Source of the DNA: Leptospira terpstrae serovar Hualin str. LT 11-33 = ATCC 700639
GTDB lineage: Bacteria; Spirochaetota; Leptospiria; Leptospirales; Leptospiraceae
Length of the DNA stretch: 64,000 nt
NCBI RefSeq assembly: GCF_000332495.1
Contig: NZ_AOGW02000018.1
Coordinates: 2,501 to 66,500 of the forward strand
Direction of reading: 5' to 3'
The position numbers were made by a program, and so were the translations under genes. The notes below the pieces were generated by a model. The model had not been told where the DNA came from, did not search any database, and saw only the letters and a list, made by a program, of their open reading frames with translations. How positions within the stretch are numbered: position 1 is the first letter of the stretch; each line of letters begins with the position of its first letter. Positions 18,780 to 28,051 of this stretch are shown in pieces.

Positions 18780-18801
18780 TGTACATTCTGTGCCATGTAC
18801 A
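18780..18801. promoter_or_regulatory. palindrome just upstream of the recombinase start
   Basis: TGTACAT (18780-18786) and ATGTACA (18795-18801) form a perfect 7-base inverted repeat with an eight-base centre. Only one base separates it from the recombinase ATG at 18803. It could be an operator or a hairpin controlling translation. Confidence 0.4.
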
Positions 18802-18802
18802 A

Positions 18803-19687
18803 ATGGGTATGTTAAAAGATAAAATGATTTTAGATATGACGGTGCATGGGTATGCAAAAAAGACAATTCGAAGTTATACGATGTGTATGTATATATTAGT
18901 TAGGTACTTCCAAAAGTCTCCTTTGGATTTGGAACCCTTTGATATTTATACTTTTTTTCTGAATATGAGGCAGGCTAATAAATCAGATTCTACATTAGTT
19001 ATTTTTTATAGCGCATTTTTGTTTTTTTACAATCTTCTTGGTCGTAAGGATATGTTGGAGTTGGTTCCTTTCCCCAAAAGGAAACGAACTGTTGTTGCTG
19101 TTTTTAGCCAAACAGAAGTTACAGCATTTCTTACGAATTGTAGTTCTGTCTGTGAGAAAACCATTTTTACCTTACTTTATTCTTCGGGGATTCGTATTGG
19201 AGAAGTGCTTAACCTTCAGGTAAAAGATATAGATTTTGAAAGAAAAGCAATTTTCATTAGCTCTGGAAAAGGAGGCCATAGTAGGTATGCAATCTTAGCA
19301 GACAAAACAGCATCCCTTCTCAAACAGTATATGGAAATTTATAATCCAAAGACATATTTGTTCTTTTCGCAAAAAGGAAAGAATATACCAATCAGCCCTC
19401 GCACTGTCCAAGCAGCATTTCAGAAGATTCGAAATTTATCGGGAATTCAAAAATATGCCACAGTACATACACTAAGACATTCCTTTGCCACTCATCTTTT
19501 GGAAGATGGATACAGTTTAGTTTACATCCAAAAACTACTGGGTCATGCCGATATCAAAAGCACATTAATTTATCTACATGTGAGTCCCAATTCTCTTTTG
19601 AAAATTACAAGCCCACTGGAAAAGATTGGAAATATACGATTGGGAATTTTTGAAAACCAAAACCAGTATGGATTTCAATTTCGTTGA
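18803..19687 (+). CDS. tyrosine recombinase (XerD-like)
   Basis: A 294-residue protein with the usual two-domain arrangement. The N-terminal SAM-like DNA-binding domain is about 1-95 ([17 protein letters not shown]). The catalytic domain (about 105-275) has Arg131 in [10 protein letters not shown], Lys156 in GKGGHS, His222 and Arg225 in HTLRHSF, His248 in LLGHAD and nucleophile Tyr257 in LIYLHVS. All six catalytic residues are present. It lacks the extra patch of integron integrases and looks like stand-alone recombinases found near IS91-like elements. No transposase, tRNA or obvious attachment site is adjacent. It may be a relic of a mobile element or a site-specific switch enzyme. Confidence 0.88.
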   Translation: MGMLKDKMILDMTVHGYAKKTIRSYTMCMYILVRYFQKSPLDLEPFDIYTFFLNMRQANKSDSTLVIFYSAFLFFYNLLGRKDMLELVPFPKRKRTVVAVFSQTEVTAFLTNCSSVCEKTIFTLLYSSGIRIGEVLNLQVKDIDFERKAIFISSGKGGHSRYAILADKTASLLKQYMEIYNPKTYLFFSQKGKNIPISPRTVQAAFQKIRNLSGIQKYATVHTLRHSFATHLLEDGYSLVYIQKLLGHADIKSTLIYLHVSPNSLLKITSPLEKIGNIRLGIFENQNQYGFQFR

Positions 19688-19720
19688 GATTGGTTTGAGT
19701 TGTAAAAGTATGAGGTAATG

Positions 19721-20068
19721 TCAAAACTTTGCCTGTTTCATTCGACATAGCGCCGCAATTTTTTCTATATTAGGTTCTGGAATTTTAGTCGCTTCAGGCA
19801 AGTTCCCCATGTGGCTTAGACCCACATGGATGTACCCTTTTTTCTCCCTGTTTAAAACCACCAAACAATCGGAAGCTGGAAGATTTAATTTTTTTCGAAT
19901 GTTTTTCTCTTCTTTTTCTGCGGACGCAAAACCAACTTCGGTATTTTCAAACTGATACTGTTCGATTCCGACACTGGTTTTATTTACTAAATTTACCTTT
20001 TCCATTGTCAAAATGATCTTGTCCTGTGAAAGAACGATCATAGTAAAAATCAAAAGAAACTCAGACAT
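19721..20068 (-). CDS. small hypothetical protein, possibly exported
   Basis: A 115-residue frame with an N-terminal hydrophobic stretch (MSEFLLIFTMIVL) that may be a weak signal or anchor. It starts six bases after the hydrolase stop and has GGAGTAA upstream, so the two are co-transcribed. The remainder is polar with DCLVVLNREKKGYIHVGL in its centre. No domain is recognised. Its position suggests a role linked to the hydrolase. Confidence 0.55.
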   Translation of the reverse strand: MSEFLLIFTMIVLSQDKIILTMEKVNLVNKTSVGIEQYQFENTEVGFASAEKEEKNIRKKLNLPASDCLVVLNREKKGYIHVGLSHMGNLPEATKIPEPNIEKIAALCRMKQAKF

Positions 20069-20073
20069 AGAAA

Positions 20074-20874
20074 TTACTCCTTCGCGATTTCATTCAGTAT
20101 ATCACATAATTCCTTTGGTTTGCTAAAAAAGGGAGAATGACTGGAATCAATTTGAAAAACTCTATCGCAAGGTGTATCCTTTTGCATTTTCCTTTGAATC
20201 ATTAGCGTAACAGCTTTGTCTTGTAAACATTCTATGTATATTTTTGGAATTTTGCCAAACCGTTCGGGAGTTAATCGCAATTTTTCAAATCCACCTAAAT
20301 TCGGTTCAGGTGTAAGTAGTTTATTGGCTAATTCAGTGATCTCTGGAGCACAATCATGGTAAAGTGCTTCATGAAAGATATGTTGACTCAAACGATGGGT
20401 TCTGAATTTCTTCGGCAAAAAAATATCGATCAATGTTTTTTTATAACCGCTATAATTTTGAATTAGTAAGCTAGTTAGTTTTAAGGAAACTTTGGGAACT
20501 GTATTTTGAATCACTAGCGACTTGCGATCGAGGAGTGCATATTCCATCATAGATTTTCCGTTAGGAATTAAATAGGAGGCAAGGTAAATTAATTTCTCAA
20601 TTTTTTCCGGAATTTTCTCTGCCACTTTTGAAATTACAATTCCATTGCGGCTGTGGGCAAGTAAGATTACTTTTCCTTCTATTCTTCGGATAACATCGAT
20701 AGTTTTATTTGTATAGTCATCGAGTGTTGCTGAATGTATATTGGTTCTGTCAATTCCATGTCCTGGCATATCAAGGCTTATTGTTTGGTGTCCAAGTTTT
20801 TGCAGTAATGGAACTACTTTGTGCCAATTCCATGCCCCATGGTAGGAACCATGTAGTAAAATAAAAGTTTTCAT
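20074..20874 (-). CDS. alpha/beta hydrolase
   Basis: A 266-residue alpha/beta hydrolase. It opens with FILLHGSYHGAWNWHKVVPLL, with the oxyanion HG motif at residues 8-9. The nucleophile Ser is in LAHSRNG at about 93, an unusual elbow (H-S-R-N-G instead of G-x-S-x-G) shared with methylesterase and hydroxynitrile-lyase-like members. The acid is probably Asp in ECLQDKAV and the His is in DSSHSPFFSKP. Substrate is unknown; a small ester or amide is likely. The start ATG has an AGGAGATGAG site. It heads a two-gene unit with the small protein that follows. Confidence 0.85.
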   Translation of the reverse strand: MKTFILLHGSYHGAWNWHKVVPLLQKLGHQTISLDMPGHGIDRTNIHSATLDDYTNKTIDVIRRIEGKVILLAHSRNGIVISKVAEKIPEKIEKLIYLASYLIPNGKSMMEYALLDRKSLVIQNTVPKVSLKLTSLLIQNYSGYKKTLIDIFLPKKFRTHRLSQHIFHEALYHDCAPEITELANKLLTPEPNLGGFEKLRLTPERFGKIPKIYIECLQDKAVTLMIQRKMQKDTPCDRVFQIDSSHSPFFSKPKELCDILNEIAKE

Positions 20875-20970
20875 CTCATCTCCTAATAACGAATGCTAAT
20901 AGTGTAGATTGATTTTTGAGATTCGAAAACCCGATACTTGCTATTTTGATATTTTTTGAAATGATGCTTT

Positions 20971-21010
20971 CAGGATACGGAAGGTTTGTTCACCTACCAT
21001 CGTTAAGTTC
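20971..21010. repeat. partial copy of the 130-bp repeat
   Basis: The stretch GGATACG, AAGG, TTG, TCACCT and CCATCGTTA aligns without gaps with the left end of copy 1 (2276-2312), with only a few mismatches. The rest of the element is absent. It ends next to the stop of the large lipoprotein gene. It is probably a truncated or diverged relic. Confidence 0.6.
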
Positions 21011-21033
21011 TGCTACGGTAACCTGCTGTTTGT

Positions 21034-24000
21034 TTAACGACAAGTATGGCCCACTGGAAGATTGTATTTATTGGATAAATAACATTCCACAATTTCTCTA
21101 TCACTGGTGCTAAGAACTTGGTCAAAATAAATGAAATCTCCGATAAAACCATCAAAATAATCCCCATCTGATGGAGCTATTCCTCCAAAATAATACCTAC
21201 CAATATCAAGGTTTCCACCTCCGCAATTGTACGTAGGTGCCCCGAAACTAGAGGAAGCTTCAACGGCTCCTCCTTTATAAATATTTCCTGAAGTGCCATT
21301 ATAATCAAGAGACATTAAAATGAATTCGTTGACACTACTGTAATTGGCGTTAGAGATTAAGCGTATTGTGTTTCCTATTTGGTCAAATAAGCTGAGTCGG
21401 TTCCCAGGGCCATCTGGTAAATACAATAACTTACCTGTGCCAATGGCACCATTTTGAAAAAGTCCGTCGCTCCCAGTTCCATCTAAATCGTTGAATACTG
21501 CAAAAATAGTATTGGCGACGGTGTTTAATTCAGGAACACAAGCTCTTGATAAAAATGTTGCTGCCGTATTAGAAAAACGTAAACCCTTTGATCCATTGAT
21601 ACCAGTAGCGCTAAAAATTGGCTGTTGGGATCCCGTGCCTTGGCTAACATGAAATCCACTTCCACTCCTGTCGTCCCAAATACCCACACAATTGGAACCT
21701 CCACTACAAGCTCCCGGTCCAAAGGAAGCAGCTTCCGGCATTAGAAAAAATTTCAAACTGCTGCTAGCAGGCGTTTGGTTCCAGCTACTGACTTGCGTGG
21801 GATAAGCACCAGAGAGAGTTCGAATTTCAGCTAAAGAAAGTACGCGGTTATAAATTCGAATCTCATCAAGATCGCCAGTAAAGTTTCCAACACCATCAAG
21901 CCGTCTTCCTACTTCTAGGCTAGGTCCAGCGACTGTAGACCAAGTCGGCATTGCAGCTGAAACGCGTAAAACTCCATTCTCATAAACTTCAACATTCGGG
22001 GAATTATAGGTCCCGCAGAGATGCATCCATTGGTTGCGAAAACCTTCGTGAAAGATTGTAACATCATCAGACACACCAAACATACCAGTGACAGTATCAG
22101 AAACCACAAGCCCATTCCCTTGTGAAGTAGTGAAGGATCCATATCCTACAATATATTCGCCAATAGAACTTGCTTTATTAAACCATCCACAAATAGTTCT
22201 TGGGGTAGTCCCCATTGGCAATCCACTGGGACTTAATTTTTGCATAAAGGAGGCACCGTTAAAGTAGTAAGCTCCGTTGGGATGTCCATTGCGGTCCGTT
22301 GTTGCCACCGCTCCAGTGATGTTCAGATCATTGCGAAAATTTCCGTAATCTCTGGCATTCCCATTGAAGGGGAAATAGGAGATAAGGCCAAGAGGAACTT
22401 GCACTGCAAGTTTTTGAATGGAATCGTTGTCGAGTGCCCCATTAAAAAAACGAACATCAGAGATTTTCCCTTTAAAAAACACACCTCCACCTGAATCTCC
22501 TACTTTGAAAGTGTTCGCTGGTGCAATGGGGTTCGTAGAAAAAACCATTGCATCTGGTTTTCCGTTAATATAAATTTGCCAGTTGGGAAAGGATCGCCTG
22601 AGAACCACATGCGACCATTGGTTTAGAGGTAACCGCATGGTTGTAAAGCCACTTGGTCCAACAGCACCAAGTGAGATATACAATCTTCGTGAGGTCCCTT
22701 CGCCTTCAAAGACGAGTCCGTATCCATTGGCACCACCTTGTCCATTATAGAATATAAATTGAGTAGAAGGTGAAGCAGTTCCTGCTGGATACACCCATGC
22801 TGAGATTGTTAGGTTATCGGAGATTTGAGGTGTAATATTTGCTGAGGATTGGATCATGTCCCCACTTCCATCGAACTCATAAGCTCCATTAGCTAGAGCA
22901 TTCTCGTCTATAGTTGGAGTTGGCCCACCTACAATGGTTCCATGATTAGTGCCAATCGAATCGTTTGTATTTCCGTCAAAAGTAAAACGTAATAATTCTG
23001 AGGGTTCTAAATAACGTAACGAGTGGTTTCCTGTATCTGCTATATATACGTTTATTCCGTCTGACAATAAATAACCGGGAAAGTTCAATAGGCCGCTCCC
23101 ACCAGTATTATCTTCATAGCCAGAGGCACTTCCTACAAGAGTTGTAACTTGTCCTGTTGATAGATTGAGATGTCTGATTTTATGCCCTGACCACTCTGAA
23201 ATAAAAAGGTTTGTGCCGTCAGTGGTAAGGCCATGCGGGTCATTGAACTGGGCTGCGGTTCCGATTCCATCAGTGGAAGCTTGTACACCATCCCCGGCTA
23301 ACGTGTCTACTGCGTTCGTTCCACTTAAGGAAAGCCTGCGAATTTTATGTCCACCACCCACGCCAATATCCGTAATATAGAGGTATCCACCTAGGCCAAC
23401 GACACCAAGTGGCGACACAAAACGAGCGTTAGTCCCTATTGGGTCATTCGCAAAACTACAGAGAGTTGGACCACCTGCAATCGTGCTTACGGCTGTTGTT
23501 GTAGGGTTCACAACACGAATGGTACAATTGCCTCGATCGACAACATAGAGATTGCCATTGAACATGGTGATCCAAGAAGGGTTATTGAAAGAGGCTAGAA
23601 TTCCTGAAACATTATCTGCAAAAGCGGCATTCCCAGTTCCAGCAAAAGTGGAAACCACAGAAGTGGCAAGGTTTACCTTTCTAATCCTTCTGCCAGATGA
23701 TTCTAATACAAATAAATTATTTCCATTGGTTGTGAGGCCAATGATTCCATTGAACTCGGCCGCTGTTCCCACACCATCTTTGCAGTTGGTAGTGAGAGTT
23801 CCCGGACAAACTGTACCACCTCCAGCATTTCCACCAGCAAGGATCGTTGTGGTTCCATTTGATTTGTCGATCTTTCGAATGACTGCGTTCATAGAGTCCG
23901 CTAAGTATATGAAATTACCATCAGTAGCAATCATACCTGGTGCATTGAATCGAGCAGTAGTAGGTGTAGCACTCACTACGGCTCCTCCTGTCACAGCTCC

Positions 24001-24750
24001 GGCTCCGCCAGCATTGATCGGATAAGAACCTACCCTTGTTTTTAGAAATGATTTTCTAGCGATAAGACTGGTCCCTAGATCTGTACTGGGGGTTGAATGA
24101 ATGTTCCCACCAACTATATATCCACTTACACATGTTAGGAATATGGTTACATTGGCAGTTGCTATAGTACCTATTGTCAATGTTGGATCATCAAAGGAAC
24201 AAATCGTACCGGCAGGTTGTGCGGTGATGGTCACCGCATAATTGGAACCTGAGGGAATCAGGGTAGTGAATTTTGTTAGACCCGTTGTGGATATATTAAG
24301 TGTTTCAGTTGCGTTGTTTTCGACAGTGATAGTTCCGCTGAGGTTTGTTACATTCACTCCTACTTCGTAGAAGCCACTGGCCAACCCACAAGTAATACTA
24401 ACATTAGTTACGTTGCTACTTTGGACTGTTCCTTGTGCATTTGCGATCGAACAGGTAATGCCAACCCCATTTGTGACAAAACTTACGTTATAACTTGCAC
24501 CTGAACTTAATTTTGTGGGGAAGGTAAAATTCCCATCGCTTGCGATTGTAATGGATTCTTGGTTGTTGGTTAGAGTCACCGAAGTTCCAGACGCAAGCCC
24601 AGATACAGCTCCACCAATACTATGTCCTGTAAACTGGGGACTTGAGAAAAAACGCAGGAATGCCAAGAACTCCAACGGGTCCCTCACTAGGGAAGGAAGC
24701 CCGCAGGAAGAGAGGAAAAAAAATACCAGCGGTAATGTAAATCTCTTCAT
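21034..24750 (-). CDS. large lipoprotein with Ig-like, NHL and LamG domains
   Basis: A 1,238-residue lipoprotein (lipobox FFLSSCGL). The order is: two cysteine-bearing beta-sandwich repeats (about 42-120 and 121-206; pattern 'GsvsGlasGtsvtLtnN ... nvsItC'), an NHL beta-propeller (about 245-590) with repeated TDGNFIYLADS, NNLFVLESSG and INVYIADTGNHSLRYL, then a LamG-type domain (about 595-790; DNLTISAWVYP and LNQWSHVVLRRSF), a second LamG domain (about 795-960; PRTICGWFNKAS and NQWMHLCGTY) and a third LamG-like tail (about 975-1238). It is exported and probably surface displayed. NHL and LamG domains usually bind proteins or sugars; the ligand is unknown. It is the largest gene here. Confidence 0.85.
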   Translation of the reverse strand: MKRFTLPLVFFFLSSCGLPSLVRDPLEFLAFLRFFSSPQFTGHSIGGAVSGLASGTSVTLTNNQESITIASDGNFTFPTKLSSGASYNVSFVTNGVGITCSIANAQGTVQSSNVTNVSITCGLASGFYEVGVNVTNLSGTITVENNATETLNISTTGLTKFTTLIPSGSNYAVTITAQPAGTICSFDDPTLTIGTIATANVTIFLTCVSGYIVGGNIHSTPSTDLGTSLIARKSFLKTRVGSYPINAGGAGAVTGGAVVSATPTTARFNAPGMIATDGNFIYLADSMNAVIRKIDKSNGTTTILAGGNAGGGTVCPGTLTTNCKDGVGTAAEFNGIIGLTTNGNNLFVLESSGRRIRKVNLATSVVSTFAGTGNAAFADNVSGILASFNNPSWITMFNGNLYVVDRGNCTIRVVNPTTTAVSTIAGGPTLCSFANDPIGTNARFVSPLGVVGLGGYLYITDIGVGGGHKIRRLSLSGTNAVDTLAGDGVQASTDGIGTAAQFNDPHGLTTDGTNLFISEWSGHKIRHLNLSTGQVTTLVGSASGYEDNTGGSGLLNFPGYLLSDGINVYIADTGNHSLRYLEPSELLRFTFDGNTNDSIGTNHGTIVGGPTPTIDENALANGAYEFDGSGDMIQSSANITPQISDNLTISAWVYPAGTASPSTQFIFYNGQGGANGYGLVFEGEGTSRRLYISLGAVGPSGFTTMRLPLNQWSHVVLRRSFPNWQIYINGKPDAMVFSTNPIAPANTFKVGDSGGGVFFKGKISDVRFFNGALDNDSIQKLAVQVPLGLISYFPFNGNARDYGNFRNDLNITGAVATTDRNGHPNGAYYFNGASFMQKLSPSGLPMGTTPRTICGWFNKASSIGEYIVGYGSFTTSQGNGLVVSDTVTGMFGVSDDVTIFHEGFRNQWMHLCGTYNSPNVEVYENGVLRVSAAMPTWSTVAGPSLEVGRRLDGVGNFTGDLDEIRIYNRVLSLAEIRTLSGAYPTQVSSWNQTPASSSLKFFLMPEAASFGPGACSGGSNCVGIWDDRSGSGFHVSQGTGSQQPIFSATGINGSKGLRFSNTAATFLSRACVPELNTVANTIFAVFNDLDGTGSDGLFQNGAIGTGKLLYLPDGPGNRLSLFDQIGNTIRLISNANYSSVNEFILMSLDYNGTSGNIYKGGAVEASSSFGAPTYNCGGGNLDIGRYYFGGIAPSDGDYFDGFIGDFIYFDQVLSTSDREIVECYLSNKYNLPVGHTCR

Positions 24751-24885
24751 TGGAAAATCTCGTGGCCTAGTGGAACAATGGAATATTCACGATATTAATC
24801 AAGAGATTTCGGATTAAAAATCCTTCGATCCGAAATAATTACTGCTGGTCTAAATTTGGTTTGAATGGCCTTTTCCGGATTATTT

Positions 24886-25774
24886 TTATTGTTCGATACA
24901 AAGCAAAGTGAATGAGAGTGTGCAGGAAGAAGAAGTACCAGAAAGTGATACGCTCCCTGTTTGTTGGTATTGGGTGGTGGTCACTGAGCCGGAATTTACG
25001 CTATAGTTAATACAAGTGAGTCCTGCAAAGGTTACCCAAGTTCCAGACATTCCACTGATGCCAGTTAAAGCTGCACTTGTCCAACTGTTAGTTAATGTCC
25101 CAAAGATGAATAAAGCATTTGCATTGGTAGTCATGATGGGAGTGACTCCATCAGATCTCACATAATTTGTGTTTGGTTTTAATGCCCAGTCAATTTGTCC
25201 ATCACCTATATTTGCCGTTATAGAAGCTCTTCTGCAAGGGGTACTTCCAATACAACCTGCTGCATCTACAAGTAAGGCTTTGTAAAAAGATCCTCCGACT
25301 GGTTTGCCTGAATCGTTATTGCAAATGGTATCAGCACCGGCAATACTTCCGATACTCGGGATGGAATAGGTTACGGCCGTAACATAAGTTTTCATCGCTG
25401 GAGTAAAAAACACTTCCTCTGAAATTACGCCTTCTTTGTGGTTTAGTGAATTTTCCGCAGCAATAGCATAGTAATAAGTGATTCCATTGATAAGGCCGGT
25501 ATGTGTAAGTTTTGTGCTTTGAGCGATTATTTTATTCGCAGTCAGTACATTGATATTTTTGGAGGGCGGTAAAGAGGTTAAACTACAATGTGGTTTGCAC
25601 CAACATATGGTTCAAACCACATTGTGAATCGGAGTCGTTTATATTACAAACTTCTGTCGGTTTACAATCCTGAAAAAGAAACAATATAAATAATGAAAAA
25701 CATAAAAATTTCTTAATCATAAGTTGTTTCATAAATTTATTTACTAAATTTATCTTTGTCAATGGCAGTAACAA
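24886..25774 (-). pseudogene. frameshifted DUF1554 lipoprotein
   Basis: The N-terminal part (25583-25774) has a lipoprotein signal ending LFQDCKPT and the short cap, then runs into a TAG. The rest continues one frame over from near 25,620: a linker, a fibronectin-III-like segment with GLINGITYYYAIAAENS (about 25,400-25,530), and a full DUF1554 domain (24886-25413) with SIAGADTICNNDSGKPVGG, IDWALKPNTNYVR and terminal TLLCIEQ. One base insertion or deletion explains the break. An inverted repeat with 13-base arms, ACAATGTGGTTTG (25585-25597) and its complement (25613-25625), lies exactly at the break. A sequencing error is possible. Confidence 0.75.
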
Positions 25775-25898
25775 AAATTCGAAAATTTAAGGGTCTGATT
25801 CACTCGAATCATTGAGTCTTTGGTATTTGCAAAAAGTAACCACGGCAGAAATCTATTCGGAACCTCTTTTGTATCCTCACTAATCCTTTTATTAAATT

Positions 25899-25922
25899 CG
25901 TTCCGATATATATATTAGAACG
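25899..25922. promoter_or_regulatory. palindromic operator upstream of LamG lipoprotein gene 1
   Basis: The palindrome has outer arms CGTTC and GAACG around an AT-alternating centre (CCGATATATATATTA). Exactly 33 bases separate it from the ATG at 25956. The same layout occurs at 26888. The segment just downstream (GACTAA, then GATCTGTTAT) is also shared and likely contains the promoter. Confidence 0.65.
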
Positions 25923-25955
25923 ACTAATTGACACTGATCTGTTATTCTATTTACA

Positions 25956-26831
25956 ATGATGAAAATACAAAGAAATCGCCATAATCGTATTTTTTCTCAT
26001 GATGTGCAATCTGGCTTATTTTTCATCTCGATTGTTTTATCTATTTTATTTTGTAAACCCACTGATATGGAGAATGCAAATGATGCATACAGTCGGGAAT
26101 ATACAGAAACTCAGGTACTAAGTTGTTTGCTCCAAGGTCCTTATTGTCCTCGTAGTTTGTCCAGTGCGCCAATCCAACCATTAGTGCAATTGGATTTTAC
26201 TAACGGCTCCTTAGTGAATTCGGGACCAGTGGTATTTAATTTTTCTTCTCAGGAATGGGCGCCAAATTTAACAACAGGCAAAGACGGCGATGCCAATGGA
26301 GGATTAAATTTCGATACGAATAATCGATATTATTCCTCAGCAGCAGGCCAAGATGCCAGTTTACCATTGGGATCAAGTCCAAGGACATTATGTGCTTGGA
26401 TCAAACCTTCGCAACTTCCTGCAAATAATTCACACCAATTGGTTTTTCGTTATGGTAATACTACTACTGCAAATGCATCTGTACTTGCTTTATCAACGTC
26501 TTCTGGAAATAAAGTTTCATTTTTAGGATTCGGATATGATGCCCTTGCTGATTATACAATCCCGTTGAACACTTGGTCGCACATTTGTTCCTCATATAGC
26601 GGAGGGAATACGGTAAGTATCTATGTGAATGGGAACTTTATCGCAAGCCCTGCTTTTGCTGGTTCTGGTCCACTCAATACTACTTCTGGAGCATTTGTCA
26701 TTGGGACTTGGACTGGAAGTGGTGGGTTGGCATATTACTGGTGGGGTGATTCCGATGATATGCGGGTCTATGATATTGCCTTAAACTCAGTCCAAATCGC
26801 CCAGATTTATCGATTGGGAGCTGCCTTTTAA
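25956..26831 (+). CDS. LamG-domain lipoprotein 1
   Basis: A 291-residue lipoprotein with lipobox LSILFCKPT. A short cap follows (ENANDAYSREYTETQVLSCL), then a LamG/concanavalin-like domain (about 75-290) with GLNFDTNNRYYSS, PRTLCAWIKPS, NTWSHICSSY and YWWGDSDDMRVYDIAL. The cap and LamG domain recur in the next gene, so the pair arose by duplication. The protein should be anchored in a membrane with its LamG domain outside the cytoplasm, binding glycans or proteins. It shares an upstream palindrome with its paralogue. Confidence 0.85.
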   Translation: MMKIQRNRHNRIFSHDVQSGLFFISIVLSILFCKPTDMENANDAYSREYTETQVLSCLLQGPYCPRSLSSAPIQPLVQLDFTNGSLVNSGPVVFNFSSQEWAPNLTTGKDGDANGGLNFDTNNRYYSSAAGQDASLPLGSSPRTLCAWIKPSQLPANNSHQLVFRYGNTTTANASVLALSTSSGNKVSFLGFGYDALADYTIPLNTWSHICSSYSGGNTVSIYVNGNFIASPAFAGSGPLNTTSGAFVIGTWTGSGGLAYYWWGDSDDMRVYDIALNSVQIAQIYRLGAAF

Positions 26832-26887
26832 GAACTGTGAAGTTTGGATGGTAATGATCCTTCTCAAAGTATAAACTTTAGAAAAAT

Positions 26888-26911
26888 GGTTCGGAAATAT
26901 ATATCGGAACG
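26888..26911. promoter_or_regulatory. palindromic operator upstream of LamG lipoprotein gene 2
   Basis: The arms GTTCGGA and TCGGAAC flank an AATATATA centre. Spacing to the ATG at 26945 is 33 bases, the same as for its sister site. Preserved arm bases with changed centre suggest a protein-binding palindrome. Confidence 0.65.
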
Positions 26912-26944
26912 ACTAAGTCGCAACGATCTGTTATCTTATGAACC

Positions 26945-28045
26945 ATGATGAAAATTAGACCAATAAATAATTTACAATTAAATTTCCAAACTTGTCATTT
27001 CCGATTCATTTTTCTATTCTTACTTTTCCCGGTATTTACTTGTAATCCTTCCGATTTTAATAATGCAGGGGATGTTTATAGTCGTGAGTATAATGAAACC
27101 CAAATTCTTGCTTGCCTCTTAAAAGGTAAGGACTGTTTTCCTTGCACCAGTGGAAATTCTTTTTCTTACCCTAAGAGTGAATACCTTTTGGGACAAAACT
27201 TCCCAGTTTCTATAAAAACAAATTTTTGCAATCAGGTTACTAAATGTACGGTTTCTCCGGCGTTACCAGCAGGTCTTACAATAAATAACGAAACTTGTGA
27301 AATCAGCGGAGCTCCATCAATTTTGGCAAATTACATTGATTATACGGTGACTTTGAATACGAGTTCAGGTGAATTGAGTACAACTTTAAGAATCGCTATT
27401 GAAATTGGATCCTTCGTTCATTTAAAATTTACGGATGGATCTTTGGAGAATTCAGGCATCCAACCATTAATTCTAACAGCTGGACCTACTCTTTCCACAA
27501 CCACTGGATATGAAGGAGACACAAATGGGGCAATACATCTCAATAATACAGATATTACTTCCCAAATTGGCGGGGATAGTATGTTGCCAAGCGGAACATT
27601 GCCAAGAACCATTTGTATTTGGCTCAAGCCAAACGCACTCCTCGGATCTGGAGTGCAGGAATTGATATTGACTTACGGAACACTTTTTAGTAATGCTTGC
27701 GGCTTTGGACTGCAAAACACTGCGGGAGTGACTGGGTTATATTTTACTCGAGCAAACTTTAGTGCGAAACAAACCTTTGCTCCACCTGCAAATGTCTGGA
27801 CACATATTTGTATTGTTTTTGACGGAACAAATTCTTCCTTTTATACCAATGGTACCTTTTTGGGTACTCCAGCTACGACTGGTTCCGGTTTAGTAGACAC
27901 GATTTTACAAAAAATTACTTTTGGAAGTTGGGGAGGCGGATATTATTACCACGGTGCCATTGATGGATTTCGTGTATTTGGCTCGGCACTCAGTGCCACA
28001 GCAGTAAATCAAGTGTATCAAGGATTACCTGTAGTTGGCCCTTAA
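26945..28045 (+). CDS. LamG-domain lipoprotein 2 with Ig-like insertion
   Basis: A 366-residue paralogue of the preceding gene. The lipobox is PVFTCNPS, followed by the cap NNAGDVYSREYNETQILACL. A putative Ig domain is inserted at about 70-155, of the He_PIG type with SFSYPKSEYLLGQNFP and GLTINNETCEISGAPS. The LamG domain occupies about 160-362 (GAIHLNNTDITSQIG, PRTICIWLKP, NVWTHICIVF, YYHGAIDGFRVFG). It converges on the membrane AraC gene with only six bases between stops. The insertion is the main difference from its paralogue. Confidence 0.85.
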   Translation: MMKIRPINNLQLNFQTCHFRFIFLFLLFPVFTCNPSDFNNAGDVYSREYNETQILACLLKGKDCFPCTSGNSFSYPKSEYLLGQNFPVSIKTNFCNQVTKCTVSPALPAGLTINNETCEISGAPSILANYIDYTVTLNTSSGELSTTLRIAIEIGSFVHLKFTDGSLENSGIQPLILTAGPTLSTTTGYEGDTNGAIHLNNTDITSQIGGDSMLPSGTLPRTICIWLKPNALLGSGVQELILTYGTLFSNACGFGLQNTAGVTGLYFTRANFSAKQTFAPPANVWTHICIVFDGTNSSFYTNGTFLGTPATTGSGLVDTILQKITFGSWGGGYYYHGAIDGFRVFGSALSATAVNQVYQGLPVVGP

Positions 28046-28051
28046 CAGTTG

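Noticed and set aside
18803..19687. Prophage or integrative element around the recombinase
   Set aside because: No structural phage genes, no tRNA and no direct repeats were found on either side.
24806..24836. Terminator between the large lipoprotein gene and the DUF1554 pseudogene
   Set aside because: A nine-base stem ATTTCGGAT/ATCCGAAAT exists but no T-run follows on either strand, so it was not listed as a terminator.
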